Assembly (NCBI GenBank): GCA_002382325.1 | Contig: DGAG01000007.1 | Location: 1 to 64,000, forward strand | Source: Epsilonproteobacteria bacterium UBA4036 | GTDB taxonomy: Bacteria; Campylobacterota; Campylobacteria; Campylobacterales; Arcobacteraceae | DNA length: 64,000 nt | Direction: 5' to 3' | Part shown: piece by piece, positions 53,133-61,749 of the stretch | Position numbering within the stretch: position 1 is the stretch's first letter | How the letters are laid out: the number at the start of each line of letters is the position of its first letter | Notes under the pieces: model-generated | The model's input: the letters and a program-made list of their open reading frames with translations, nothing else | Database searches by the model: none | What the model was told of the DNA's origin: nothing | Translations under genes and position numbers: made by a program

Positions 53133-54368
53133 ATGTACTTGGCAGAAATAAAAGAATTTGCACAACATGAAGAAAAAAAATTAGAAAGCTTAACAGCTCG
53201 CGCATATCCATTGACTGATAATAGAAATCAAGGGCGTGATGAATTTATGAGAGATTATGCAAGAATTTTATATTCATCTTCTTTCAGAAGATTGCAAGGT
53301 AAAATGCAACTCTTAGGTATTAATGCAACAAATTTTAACAGAAATAGATTGACACATAGCCTTGAAGTTGCACAAATAGCGCGTTCAATAGCCCAAAATC
53401 TGGGTATTATAAATCCTGTTGTTACAGAAAGTTGTTCTTTAGCCCATGATTTGGGCAATCCTCCTTTTGGACATTATGGTGAAGTTATATTAAATGAATT
53501 ATCAGCTGATATAGGTGGATATGAAGGAAATGCCCAAACTTTTAGAATATTAAGAAAACTTGAAAAGAAACATCATGCATATGAGGGATTAAATTTAACA
53601 ATAAGAACTTTATTGGGTGTTACAAAATATTTTAATAGAGGCAATGAAAATAATAAAAAGTTTTTATATACAGAAGATTATGATTTCTTAAAAAGTCAAT
53701 TAAATGAAAATAATTTAACAATAACAAAAAGTATTGATGCACAAATTATGGATTTGTCTGATGAAATAGCTTATGCTGCTCATGATTTAGAAGATGCCTT
53801 AAGTTCGGGGATAATCAGTCTTGGAGAGATAGTTCATGAATTTAAAATAAGCGATGATTTTTCATCTGCATATAATGAATTTTCAAAACTAACTCAAAAG
53901 GTACAAGAAAGGGCTTTACAATGTACAAAACTTAAAACATCAGAAGAATATTCTGCAGTATTAAGAAAAGAATTAACATCAGAAATTGTTAATACATTAT
54001 GTAACAAGATTGCAATTATTAAAACAAAAAATAATTCTGAAGAACTTGGATATAAAGATAATAATAAATTAGCAGAGGGATTAAAGAAATTATTATTTAA
54101 AACTATTTTAAGGAAAAAAGATATTCAGCATTATGAAAAAAAAGGTGAAAAAATAATTAGAGGATTATTTGAAGTTTATACGGATACTTCATACAACAAA
54201 AATAATATTCTTTTACCCGCAGAATTAAGAATCCTTCAAAATGAAAATACTTCTAACACGAGATTAGTCATAGATTATATTTCTGGAATGATGGATTCTT
54301 ATGCAGAACAAGAATATATAAAATATTTTGGGCAAGGATCTCTAGAACAATTATATTTTAAGAAATAA
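53133..54368 (+). CDS. dgt: dGTP triphosphohydrolase-like HD protein
   Basis: The 411-residue product has the HD-domain order NRLTHSLEVAQIAR (His), SLAHDLGNPPFGHYGE (His-Asp) and a later Asp in LSDEIAYAAHDLEDAL, as in dGTPases. It hydrolyses dGTP to deoxyguanosine and triphosphate, and such enzymes can also limit phage replication. Its codons differ from neighbours: arginine is mostly AGA, whereas adjacent genes prefer CGA and CGT, and the gene is more AT-rich. That suggests recent acquisition. AAAGGA precedes the ATG. Confidence 0.88.
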   Translation: MYLAEIKEFAQHEEKKLESLTARAYPLTDNRNQGRDEFMRDYARILYSSSFRRLQGKMQLLGINATNFNRNRLTHSLEVAQIARSIAQNLGIINPVVTESCSLAHDLGNPPFGHYGEVILNELSADIGGYEGNAQTFRILRKLEKKHHAYEGLNLTIRTLLGVTKYFNRGNENNKKFLYTEDYDFLKSQLNENNLTITKSIDAQIMDLSDEIAYAAHDLEDALSSGIISLGEIVHEFKISDDFSSAYNEFSKLTQKVQERALQCTKLKTSEEYSAVLRKELTSEIVNTLCNKIAIIKTKNNSEELGYKDNNKLAEGLKKLLFKTILRKKDIQHYEKKGEKIIRGLFEVYTDTSYNKNNILLPAELRILQNENTSNTRLVIDYISGMMDSYAEQEYIKYFGQGSLEQLYFKK

Positions 54369-54392
54369 TATAAAGGGATTATGATAACTGAG

Positions 54393-54438
54393 TGGTTTTG
54401 CATTTAAAAAATAAAAGCAAAACCATTTATATACTATT
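54393..54438 (+). terminator. Terminator of dgt
   Basis: TGGTTTTGC (54393-54401) and GCAAAACCA (54417-54425) form a 9-bp stem with an A-rich 15-base loop, followed by a T-rich stretch (ATTTTTTT). It lies between the convergent dgt and aroE and may serve both. Confidence 0.7.
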
Positions 54439-55222
54439 TTTTTAAACCTTTCCTCATACTCTCTACCAACCCCTCATCAGCACTAACTCCCGTAAACAAC
54501 TCAAACGCCAAAACCCCTTGATAAAGAAGCATATCTTCCCCATCCTTTATTTCCAACCCATTCTCTTTCGCCAATGCCAAAAAAGGCGTAATTTTCCCAT
54601 AAATACAATCAAATGCAAAAGAAGCTTGGCTTAACACAGTATCTAATATCTCTATAGGGCAAGGCAAAAACTCATCTTTGAGTCCTGCACTTGTGGAGTT
54701 TACGATGAGGTCGTATTTTTTGGGTTTAAAGGATTCCCATGTATGACTCTCTATGCCATGGACTTTGAAAAAGTCCAGTTTATTTTCACTTCGGTTTAGC
54801 ACTGTTACACTTACACCACTTGATTGTAAGGCTAGGGCGATGGCTTTGGCTGTTCCTCCTGCTCCTAAAAGTAGGACAGAGTTTATGTTTCCGAAGCTTT
54901 CAATGGCTTTTAAAAAACCAGGGGCATCGGTGTTGTAGGCGATGACTTTATCGTTTTCTAAGATATAGGTATTGACAGCTTGAATCTCTTTAGCCAAACC
55001 TCTTACAACATCTGCGTTTTCATAGGCATACTCTTTATGTGGTACTGTGATGTTGGCTCCACTGTAGTGATGGCTTAAAAACTCTTCTTTGATGGTTGAC
55101 CCATCAAGCAGTTGATGTTTGATATATTTTGCATCAAATCCAAGATGTTTAAATCCAGCGTTGTGCATTTGGGGTGATTTTGAGTGTTCTACGGGGTTTC
55201 CAAAAATTGCAAATGTTTTCAA
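54434..55222 (-). CDS. aroE: Shikimate dehydrogenase
   Basis: The 262-residue product starts FAIFGNPVEHSKSPQMHN (shikimate site). It has ANITVPHKEYAYE with the catalytic Lys, LGAGGTAKAIALAL as NADP-binding loop, and NSTSAGL. It reduces 3-dehydroshikimate in aromatic amino acid synthesis. It follows the methyltransferase gene by 12 bases on the minus strand. Confidence 0.95.
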   Translation of the reverse strand: MKTFAIFGNPVEHSKSPQMHNAGFKHLGFDAKYIKHQLLDGSTIKEEFLSHHYSGANITVPHKEYAYENADVVRGLAKEIQAVNTYILENDKVIAYNTDAPGFLKAIESFGNINSVLLLGAGGTAKAIALALQSSGVSVTVLNRSENKLDFFKVHGIESHTWESFKPKKYDLIVNSTSAGLKDEFLPCPIEILDTVLSQASFAFDCIYGKITPFLALAKENGLEIKDGEDMLLYQGVLAFELFTGVSADEGLVESMRKGLKK

Positions 55223-55234
55223 ATGTTTGTCCTT

Positions 55235-55840
55235 TTAAATTTGTCCGATACTTAAGAAAATAGGGAAGTTCCCATTTTTTCGCTCTAATGTACAAATATC
55301 ATCTAAATAGATGAGTGTATAGCCATTGTTCGTATAAAATTGTGCCATTTGTGCTTTTGAAAAGCCAAAATGGTGTACGCCATCGTTTTTGTGTTTTTCA
55401 TGGAAAGTGCCATCTTCTTCATCCAAATCAGAAATACACAAATATCCGTTGGGTTTTAAGGCTTTTTTACATTTTATAAAAAAATCATTGGGGTTTTGAA
55501 TATGGTGTAACGTCATACTTGTAACGATGATATCAAACGTATTTTGAGGTAACTCTTCATTATCAATATTGTGTTGAACGGCTTTGATGTTGGTAAATCC
55601 AAAATCTTGGGCTTTTTGGTTAAAGACTTCTACCATACCAGCACTGTTATCCATACCCGTAACTCGCTTTGCTTCATCGGAGATACTAAATGCCAATAAT
55701 CCTGTACCGCATCCATAATCAAGTATCTCTTTATCTTCCAAAGAGATATTTTCTCTCATTATTTCAGAAGTACTTTTTGCCACAAGTTGGCTGGTTGGCT
55801 TAGTGTCCCACTCTTTTGCTGCGATGTCAAATCGGTTCAT
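55235..55840 (-). CDS. Class I SAM-dependent methyltransferase
   Basis: The 201-residue product has the SAM motif ILDYGCGTGLLAFSI (about residue 40), an acidic MDNSAGMVEVFNQKA, and DIIVTSMTLHHIQNP as the post-motif II region. It resembles small-molecule methyltransferases of the UbiE/BioC type, but I cannot assign a substrate. It is just upstream of aroE, which may only be a shared transcript. Confidence 0.85.
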   Translation of the reverse strand: MNRFDIAAKEWDTKPTSQLVAKSTSEIMRENISLEDKEILDYGCGTGLLAFSISDEAKRVTGMDNSAGMVEVFNQKAQDFGFTNIKAVQHNIDNEELPQNTFDIIVTSMTLHHIQNPNDFFIKCKKALKPNGYLCISDLDEEDGTFHEKHKNDGVHHFGFSKAQMAQFYTNNGYTLIYLDDICTLERKNGNFPIFLSIGQI

Positions 55841-55909
55841 TTTTTACCTTTTTCATTTTATGAATGGGATTATACAACAAAATTTATTTTCATTTGATAT
55901 AATCCTTTT

Positions 55910-56581
55910 ATGAAAATCAAACAAATCTTTACGAATAAAGACGATGGAAACATTGCGTACCATGTAAGCAATAATGTTGAAGAGGTCAATCAAAACCGAC
56001 GTACCTTAGCACAAAAATATGGTTTTGATATCTCTACAATGCGTTCTATGGAACAAACGCATGGAAACAATGTCCATATTATAACTCAAGACTCACCGTT
56101 GCTTATCAAAGATTGTGATGCCCTTATAACGACTCTTCCCAATATTACACTAATGGTCATGGTCGCTGATTGTATTCCTATTTTATTAAAAGATGAAAAA
56201 AAGAGCGTAATTGCCGCTATTCATGCAGGGCGAAACTCTACTTTTTTGCAAATAGCTCATAAAACCGCTTCAGTGATGATAGAGCAGTTGGGGTGCTTGC
56301 CTCAAGATATTAGTGCCACGTTGGGACCATCCATTCAGTCGTGCTGTTATGAAGTCAGTCCAGAGTTGGCACATATTGTTATACAATCGTTTGGAAAAGC
56401 CTTTGTAAAGGGAAGAAATATCGATTTACAAGGCATTAATACGATGCAATTTCGTCGTTTGGGAATGACTCAAATTACACAAAGCCCCATTTGTACGAAA
56501 TGTTCCAATGCGAATTTTTACTCTTATCGCCTCAATAAAGAGTGTGGACGCTTTGCAGGATTGATTACAATAGAAGAATAA
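55910..56581 (+). CDS. pgeF: Peptidoglycan editing factor / multicopper polyphenol oxidase domain protein
   Basis: The 223-residue product is of the YfiH/DUF152 type. It has MEQTHGNNVHII (His), MVADCIPILL (Cys), IAAIHAGRNSTF (His) and SPICTKCSN, with CGRFAG near the end. These metal ligands fit the purine nucleoside phosphorylase or laccase-like fold. In E. coli the protein corrects peptidoglycan precursors with Ser in place of Ala. It is monocistronic. A 40-bp palindrome spans its stop codon. Confidence 0.88.
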   Translation: MKIKQIFTNKDDGNIAYHVSNNVEEVNQNRRTLAQKYGFDISTMRSMEQTHGNNVHIITQDSPLLIKDCDALITTLPNITLMVMVADCIPILLKDEKKSVIAAIHAGRNSTFLQIAHKTASVMIEQLGCLPQDISATLGPSIQSCCYEVSPELAHIVIQSFGKAFVKGRNIDLQGINTMQFRRLGMTQITQSPICTKCSNANFYSYRLNKECGRFAGLITIEE

Positions 56582-56606
56582 ATTTTAAAATTTATTCTTC
56601 TATTGT
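56567..56606. terminator. 40-bp perfect palindrome over the pgeF stop codon
   Basis: ACAATAGAAGAATAAATTTT (56567-56586) is followed without a gap by its exact complement (56587-56606). The last codons and stop of pgeF (TAA, 56579-56581) are inside the left arm. In RNA it would be a long AT-rich hairpin. TTTAAATCTTC follows, so it may terminate transcription. Confidence 0.7.
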
Positions 56607-57027
56607 TTAAATCTTCAATTATTATACAATATTAAAATATATCAAAAGAGATAAAAAGAGTTATAGAACTATTTCACTGATACACACTTTGATATATCAC
56701 TGTTTTAAGCAGACAAAAGAGAGTTTTGAACATTTCTTTAAAAGAGCTTTAAATATTATACATCAAGAACTTTAAATACGTAAACCCCCTATTAAAACAA
56801 TACAAAAATAAAGAGATGAGTTAAAATATTTCAAAACGAGCTTCTTTTAAAATAATTAGTATGATTTTAAATATATTAAAGAAAAAAGACATACTTTATA
56901 CATCTGTATGTGAGTAAAATGTTGAACTTATGTATAAATAGTGTAATTTCTAAAAAAAACATAAATTTTACAAAAAATTAAATTTACTTAAGATAATATT
57001 GTGTAAATTTTTTTAAAAGGGGATATT
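56607..57027. other. Noncoding spacer before maeB
   Basis: This is 421 bases of very AT-rich DNA without a convincing ORF. I see a small inverted repeat ACATAC/GTATGT (about 56890-56915). Near 56990 the sequence TAAGATAATATTG could hold a -10 box for maeB. The length leaves room for a small RNA or a long leader, but I cannot show one. Confidence 0.4.
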
Positions 57028-58287
57028 TTGAGTACTATGGTAACAAAAGAAGAGAGTTTGGCATACCACGAATTTCCACGAGCGGGTAAATTATGTGTGG
57101 AGTCAACCGTGCCATTTATGACACAACGAGATTTGGCATTGGCGTATACACCAGGGGTTGCGAATCCTTGTATAGAAATTGAAGCCAATCCAGAAAATGC
57201 CTTTAAATATACATCAAAAAGCAATTTAGTTGCGGTGATTTCAAACGGTACAGCGGTACTTGGTTTAGGTGATATTGGAGCATTGGCTTCAAAACCCGTT
57301 ATGGAAGGGAAGTCGATTTTATTTAAACGATTTTCAGCCATTGATTCATTTGATATTGAAGTCGATGAAAAAGATGTGGATAAGTTTTGCGAGATTGTAA
57401 AAGCAATTTCACCCACATTCGGTGGTATTAATCTTGAAGATATTTCAGCCCCAGCGTGTTTTGAGATTGAAAGACGATTGGTTGAAGAGTTGGATATTCC
57501 TGTAATGCACGACGACCAACATGGAACGGCGATTATTAGTAGTGCGGCTTTGATTAATGCGTGTGAACTTATGAACAAAAAACTCGAAGAGGTGAAAATC
57601 GTTGTTGTAGGTGCTGGTGCGGCTGCAATTTCGTGTTCTTTGATGTATAAAAGTTTAGGCGTTAAAAATATCATTATGATTGACTCTAAAGGGGTTGTAC
57701 ATGATGAAAGAGATGATTTAAATGAATACAAAAAAGAGTTCAGTGTCAAAAATGCGATGACAAAAGAAGAGGCGTTTTTTAATGCCGATATGGTATTGGG
57801 ATTATCTAAACCAGGGACGTTTACCAAAGAACATATTGCCTTAATGTCAGATGAGCCTATAGTTTTTGCTTTATCAAACCCTACGCCAGAGCTTTTCCCC
57901 AGTGAAGTTTTAGAAGTTAAACCCAATGCTATTGTAGGAACAGGGCGAAGTGATTTTACCAATCAAATCAACAACGTATTAGGCTTTCCTTTTATTTTCA
58001 GAGGGGCATTGGATGTTCGAGCAACGTCTATTAATATGGAGATGAAAAAAGCAGCCGCTTATGCCATCGCAAATTTGGCAAAAAAAGAGGTTACAGCTGA
58101 AGTTAAGGCGATTTTTGGTGAAAACATTGAGTTTGGAAAAGAGTATATTATTCCTAAACCTTTTGACAAACGACTTATGGTCGATGTTTCAAGTGCGGTT
58201 GCCTTTGCTGCGATTGAATCAGGCGTGGCAAAAATCACCAACTTGGACTTTGAAGCGTACAAACTCCAACTTTCAAAAATGGTCTAA
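57028..58287 (+). CDS. maeB: NAD(P)-dependent malic enzyme
   Basis: The 419-residue product has the malic enzyme order PFMTQRDLALAYTPGVANPC, GDIGALASKPVMEGK, FGGINLEDISAPACFEIERR, DDQHGTA, a nucleotide loop VVGAGAAAISC, and VFALSNPTPE. It makes pyruvate from malate with release of CO2. It lacks the phosphotransacetylase-like tail of long MaeB. The start is TTG at 57028, behind AAAGGGG. The ATG three codons later is too far from that site. Confidence 0.94.
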   Translation: MSTMVTKEESLAYHEFPRAGKLCVESTVPFMTQRDLALAYTPGVANPCIEIEANPENAFKYTSKSNLVAVISNGTAVLGLGDIGALASKPVMEGKSILFKRFSAIDSFDIEVDEKDVDKFCEIVKAISPTFGGINLEDISAPACFEIERRLVEELDIPVMHDDQHGTAIISSAALINACELMNKKLEEVKIVVVGAGAAAISCSLMYKSLGVKNIIMIDSKGVVHDERDDLNEYKKEFSVKNAMTKEEAFFNADMVLGLSKPGTFTKEHIALMSDEPIVFALSNPTPELFPSEVLEVKPNAIVGTGRSDFTNQINNVLGFPFIFRGALDVRATSINMEMKKAAAYAIANLAKKEVTAEVKAIFGENIEFGKEYIIPKPFDKRLMVDVSSAVAFAAIESGVAKITNLDFEAYKLQLSKMV

Positions 58288-58309
58288 ATTTTAAGAATTA
58301 AACTATTTA

Positions 58310-58346
58310 ATGGTATCATTGCACCCAAATTTAACAATGATACCAT
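58310..58346. repeat. Inverted repeat between maeB and purU
   Basis: ATGGTATCATTG (58310-58321) and CAATGATACCAT (58335-58346) are perfect 12-bp arms with a 13-base loop. It ends 4 bases before the AGGA ribosome site of purU. No T run follows. An operator or leader hairpin is possible. Confidence 0.6.
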
Positions 58347-58359
58347 GAATAGGACAAAG

Positions 58360-59193
58360 ATGAAAGAGTATATACTGCTAATTGATACTACCGATGCGAA
58401 AGGATTGGTTTACAACGTATCAAAAATCCTTTTTGCCAATAACTTAAACATTGAACAAAACTCTGAATATGTGGATGAAGAGACCAAGAAATTTTTTATG
58501 CGAAGCGTTATTTCAGGCAATGTCAATCAAGAGTTGCTTCTTAAAGAGCTAAAAGAGGTTTTACCCAAAGAATCAACGATTAAACTCACCACCAAACAAA
58601 AAAAAGATATTGTGCTACTTGCAACTAAAGAGTCTCATGTATTGGGGGATTTACTGATTCGTTATTTAGACGGTGAACTCAATGCCAATATAAAAGCGGT
58701 TATAGCTAACCATGATTATCTTAAAGATTTAGTTGAGAAGTTTGATATCCCTTTTCACTGCATCAGTGCTGAAAATCTCAGCCGAGAAGAACATGAAGAG
58801 TTGGTTATTGAGCAAATAAATCAATACAACCCAGAGTTAATTGTACTGGCAAAATACATGCGAATTTTAACTTCAAAATTTGTTGAAACGTTTCCCAAAA
58901 AAGTGTTAAATATTCATCACTCGTTTTTGCCTGCGTTTATTGGGGCTAATCCGTATAAACAAGCTCATCACAGAGGGGTTAAAATCATTGGAGCAACAGC
59001 GCATTATGTGACCGATGATTTGGATGAAGGACCCATTGTGGCTCAAGATGTTGTAAGAGTAGATCATACCTACTCTTGGCAAGATATGCGTCGTGCGGGA
59101 CGAAACGTGGAAAAAGTGGTATTATCCAATGCCTTACAACTGTTACTCGAAGATAAAGTGTTTGTATATGGCAATAAAACGGTTATTTTATAG
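58360..59193 (+). CDS. purU: Formyltetrahydrofolate deformylase
   Basis: The product has about 277 residues from the ATG at 58360, 5 bases after AGGAC. The frame start at 58345 lacks a site. An N-terminal ACT domain (YILLIDTTDAKGLVYNVSKIL) is followed by the formyltransferase fold with the catalytic region NIHHSFLPAFIGANPY, HRGVKIIGATAHYVTDDLDEGPI and QDVVRVDH. It releases formate from 10-formyl-tetrahydrofolate. It abuts trmL. Confidence 0.94.
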   Translation: MKEYILLIDTTDAKGLVYNVSKILFANNLNIEQNSEYVDEETKKFFMRSVISGNVNQELLLKELKEVLPKESTIKLTTKQKKDIVLLATKESHVLGDLLIRYLDGELNANIKAVIANHDYLKDLVEKFDIPFHCISAENLSREEHEELVIEQINQYNPELIVLAKYMRILTSKFVETFPKKVLNIHHSFLPAFIGANPYKQAHHRGVKIIGATAHYVTDDLDEGPIVAQDVVRVDHTYSWQDMRRAGRNVEKVVLSNALQLLLEDKVFVYGNKTVIL

Positions 59194-59661
59194 ATGTTTA
59201 ATATTGTTTTATTAGAACCTCGAATCCCTGGAAATGTAGGTACCATTGGGCGATTGGCTTTTGCTTTAAACTGTACGTTGCATTTAATTAAACCCTATGG
59301 ATTTGGTGAAATTACTGAAAAAGAAGTCCGAAGAGCAGGGCTTGATTATTGGTTTGATTTGGACGTGAAAGAGTACAATAACATTGAAGAGTTTTGGGCT
59401 AAAAATCCTTTAAATGCTCGCCATTTTTTTGCAACCACCAAAACAACACAAAACTATTTTGATGTTAAGTATGAAGTGGGGGATTATTTCTATTTTGGGC
59501 GAGAAGATGCAGGACTTCCTGAAAGTTTATTGGCACAACATACCCAAGGCTGTATAACCATACCGATGACTAATAACGCTCGAAGTTTAAATATTGCCAA
59601 CTCCGTTTCCATTGTGGCATACGAAGCATTACGGCAAAATTTTAGTCAATTTAACGCTTAA
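59194..59661 (+). CDS. trmL: tRNA (cytidine/uridine-34-2'-O)-methyltransferase
   Basis: This 155-residue SPOUT-class enzyme starts NIVLLEPRIPGNVGTIGRLA, with FGREDAGLPESLL and ITIPMTNNARSLNIANSVSIVAYEALRQ forming the knotted SAM site. It methylates the wobble ribose of tRNA-Leu species, such as the CAA tRNA in this window. Its start codon follows purU's stop directly, and it overlaps the next convergent gene by 4 bases. Confidence 0.94.
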   Translation: MFNIVLLEPRIPGNVGTIGRLAFALNCTLHLIKPYGFGEITEKEVRRAGLDYWFDLDVKEYNNIEEFWAKNPLNARHFFATTKTTQNYFDVKYEVGDYFYFGREDAGLPESLLAQHTQGCITIPMTNNARSLNIANSVSIVAYEALRQNFSQFNA

Positions 59662-59891
59662 AATTGCTTTTTGGCTTTTTTAAGCAGTTTATTGATGACC
59701 TTTAACTCTTCATATAAAATCTCTTTTTCTTTGTCATCCAAACTTTTCTTACCGAGTTTGGCTTTGATTTTTTTACGTTTTTCTTTGAGCTTATTCATAA
59801 TCTCTTCAAGTTTTTTCAACTTTTTCTCTTTGGGTTTGTCATTGTTCTTAAAAAAGCAATTCATCTTTTCAAGCAGTTTTTTAATCTTCAT
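59658..59891 (-). CDS. Small Lys/Glu-rich coiled-coil protein
   Basis: This 77-residue protein is almost entirely Lys, Glu, Leu, Ile and Asn, with one long helical coiled-coil pattern and a single Cys (MNCFF). An AGGAG site lies 6 bases before its ATG, inside the end of the upstream transporter gene (11-base overlap), so translation is likely coupled. I do not recognise it. It could be a nucleic-acid binder or an accessory to the transporter. Confidence 0.6.
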   Translation of the reverse strand: MKIKKLLEKMNCFFKNNDKPKEKKLKKLEEIMNKLKEKRKKIKAKLGKKSLDDKEKEILYEELKVINKLLKKAKKQF

Positions 59892-61644
59892 TTTCTTCTC
59901 CTAATTCAATTAATACATCATCTTCAACCCATAATAGCATAGTAATATCAATTAAACGTTTACAAATATATAAACCAAACGAGGCATCGTTGATAAGCGA
60001 CGTTGCCATAGAGGTATCAATTTTTTTATTTCGTATGAGTTCATCGATTTTTCCATTTTGAATGAGGTCTAAACTGTTAAGCTGATGTTTTAAGGCTTCA
60101 ACTCTTGACATTCTGTCCACATCGTTAAGTTGATTTTTTCGTATGTATTCCACTTCTCGTAAGGTATTGGCAATGATTTCACGAATGGAATCATACTCAT
60201 TTTTGATAAACTCGTTTTTACTTTTAGAATAGAAGTTTATGTTTTTTTGTAACTCTTTGACATCTTTAAGCGATTTAATGATTTTTCGTGAGGCGTATTT
60301 AAGACGTCCCACAAGCTTGATTTCCTCTTCATTCATATTTTGTTGAGCCAAAGACGAATATCGAATGATTTCGCCGTAAAGCTGCTTTAAATTCTCTTTA
60401 TAGATGACATCAATGTTGGTTTCTATTTTATTTTTTGATTTTTTAACCACTTCTTGTAAATTGCTTTGACCAAACACATCTTCTCGATGTAAATTCATGG
60501 CATGAGAAATGGCTTTAAGTGATTGAAAATAGAGATTCATCACCTCTTTTCGAATACTTACTAAGGCGGCTTTGGGAATTTCAATGACCTCATCACTTAA
60601 ATACAAAGGTTTACTTTTGGCTTTGACTTTAGGGATAAACAAGGTTTCCAAACGAGCCACAATCTTTTGAGTAAAAGGAGCCACCAACATAATCCCAATG
60701 ATGTTAAAAACCGTATGAAAAATAGCAAGTTTTATAACATAATTGGTGTCATCCACACCAAAAACTTGAGCTAAGTAATCTACAATATACGCCAATTGAT
60801 AGATAAAAATCAGAGCAACCAGTGCCGTAATGGCATTAAAAATAAAGTGTGCTACGGCTAAACGTTTTCCATTTTCATTGGAGGCTAATGCTCCTACAAT
60901 CGCTGTGATGGTTGTTCCAATATTCGCACCAATGGAGATGGCTAAAGCATTTTCATAAATGATTTGACTGCTTACAAGCGCTGCAATCACAATTGCCATG
61001 GTTGCAGCACTGGATTGAATAATAACGGTGGCAATAATACCTATGATAATATAAACTAAAACGCCCAAATAGCCTTCCATTGAGTAGGATGCTAAGTTGA
61101 TGGTACTTTTGAGTGTTTCAAATCCGTTCATCATATAAGAAATCCCCAAAAAGATAAATCCCAAACCTAAAAGAATATTGCCAATGCCTTGGTATTTGCT
61201 GTTTTTAGAAAAACGTAATGCCACGCCAAAGATTAACATGGGCATGGCATAGTAAGCAATATTGATTTTAAGACCAAAATATGAAACCAACCATGTGGTG
61301 GTAGTACTTCCTAGATTAGCCCCAAAAATAACCCCAATGGCTTCACCTAATCCAATTAAACCAGCACTTAAAAATGAAATCATAATCACACTCGTAAGCG
61401 ATGAACTTTGTACAATAGAAGTAGCAATAGCACCTGTTGCTATGGCCTTAGGTAGAGTATTGGTAAAGTTTTCTAAGACTTTTTCCAATGTACTTCCTGA
61501 AAAGAGTTTGAAACCTTCTTCCATAAAATACATTCCCACTAAAAAAATGGCAATTCCCGCGACAATAATTTTGGCATTTTCATTGGCAAGAATAAAATAC
61601 GCAAGGATTAAAAATATCGTTGGAAATAAAATCTTTTTAAACAT
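59881..61644 (-). CDS. Na/phosphate cotransporter family protein
   Basis: The 587-residue product has the NptA/PNaS layout. Two inverted repeats of membrane helices carry the Q-S-S signatures (IATSIVQSSSLTSVIMISF near residue 60 and ATVIIQSSAATMAIVIAAL near 210) and GANLGSTTT / GANIGTTIT. A cytoplasmic PhoU-like helical tail covers residues about 340-587. It takes up phosphate with Na+, in keeping with the sodium pump in this genome, or exports it. It is divergent from the response regulator at 61750. Confidence 0.9.
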   Translation of the reverse strand: MFKKILFPTIFLILAYFILANENAKIIVAGIAIFLVGMYFMEEGFKLFSGSTLEKVLENFTNTLPKAIATGAIATSIVQSSSLTSVIMISFLSAGLIGLGEAIGVIFGANLGSTTTTWLVSYFGLKINIAYYAMPMLIFGVALRFSKNSKYQGIGNILLGLGFIFLGISYMMNGFETLKSTINLASYSMEGYLGVLVYIIIGIIATVIIQSSAATMAIVIAALVSSQIIYENALAISIGANIGTTITAIVGALASNENGKRLAVAHFIFNAITALVALIFIYQLAYIVDYLAQVFGVDDTNYVIKLAIFHTVFNIIGIMLVAPFTQKIVARLETLFIPKVKAKSKPLYLSDEVIEIPKAALVSIRKEVMNLYFQSLKAISHAMNLHREDVFGQSNLQEVVKKSKNKIETNIDVIYKENLKQLYGEIIRYSSLAQQNMNEEEIKLVGRLKYASRKIIKSLKDVKELQKNINFYSKSKNEFIKNEYDSIREIIANTLREVEYIRKNQLNDVDRMSRVEALKHQLNSLDLIQNGKIDELIRNKKIDTSMATSLINDASFGLYICKRLIDITMLLWVEDDVLIELGEENED

Positions 61645-61749
61645 GTGTGCTAAAGCCTTTGTGCTATTTTAAATTAAAAACAATTATATTATAAAAAATG
61701 TTATAAGTTTCAATTGGCTACAATTTACCGCATAATAAAAGGATGGACA

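Noticed and set aside
56607..57027. 6S-like or other small RNA before maeB
   Set aside because: I could not find a long rod-like fold or a convincing promoter-terminator pair; only weak inverted repeats are visible.
56988..57962. 324-codon open frame on the minus strand opposite maeB
   Set aside because: It is the mirror of a clear malic enzyme, is rich in Ser, Ile and Asn as antisense frames are, and has no family motif or ribosome site.
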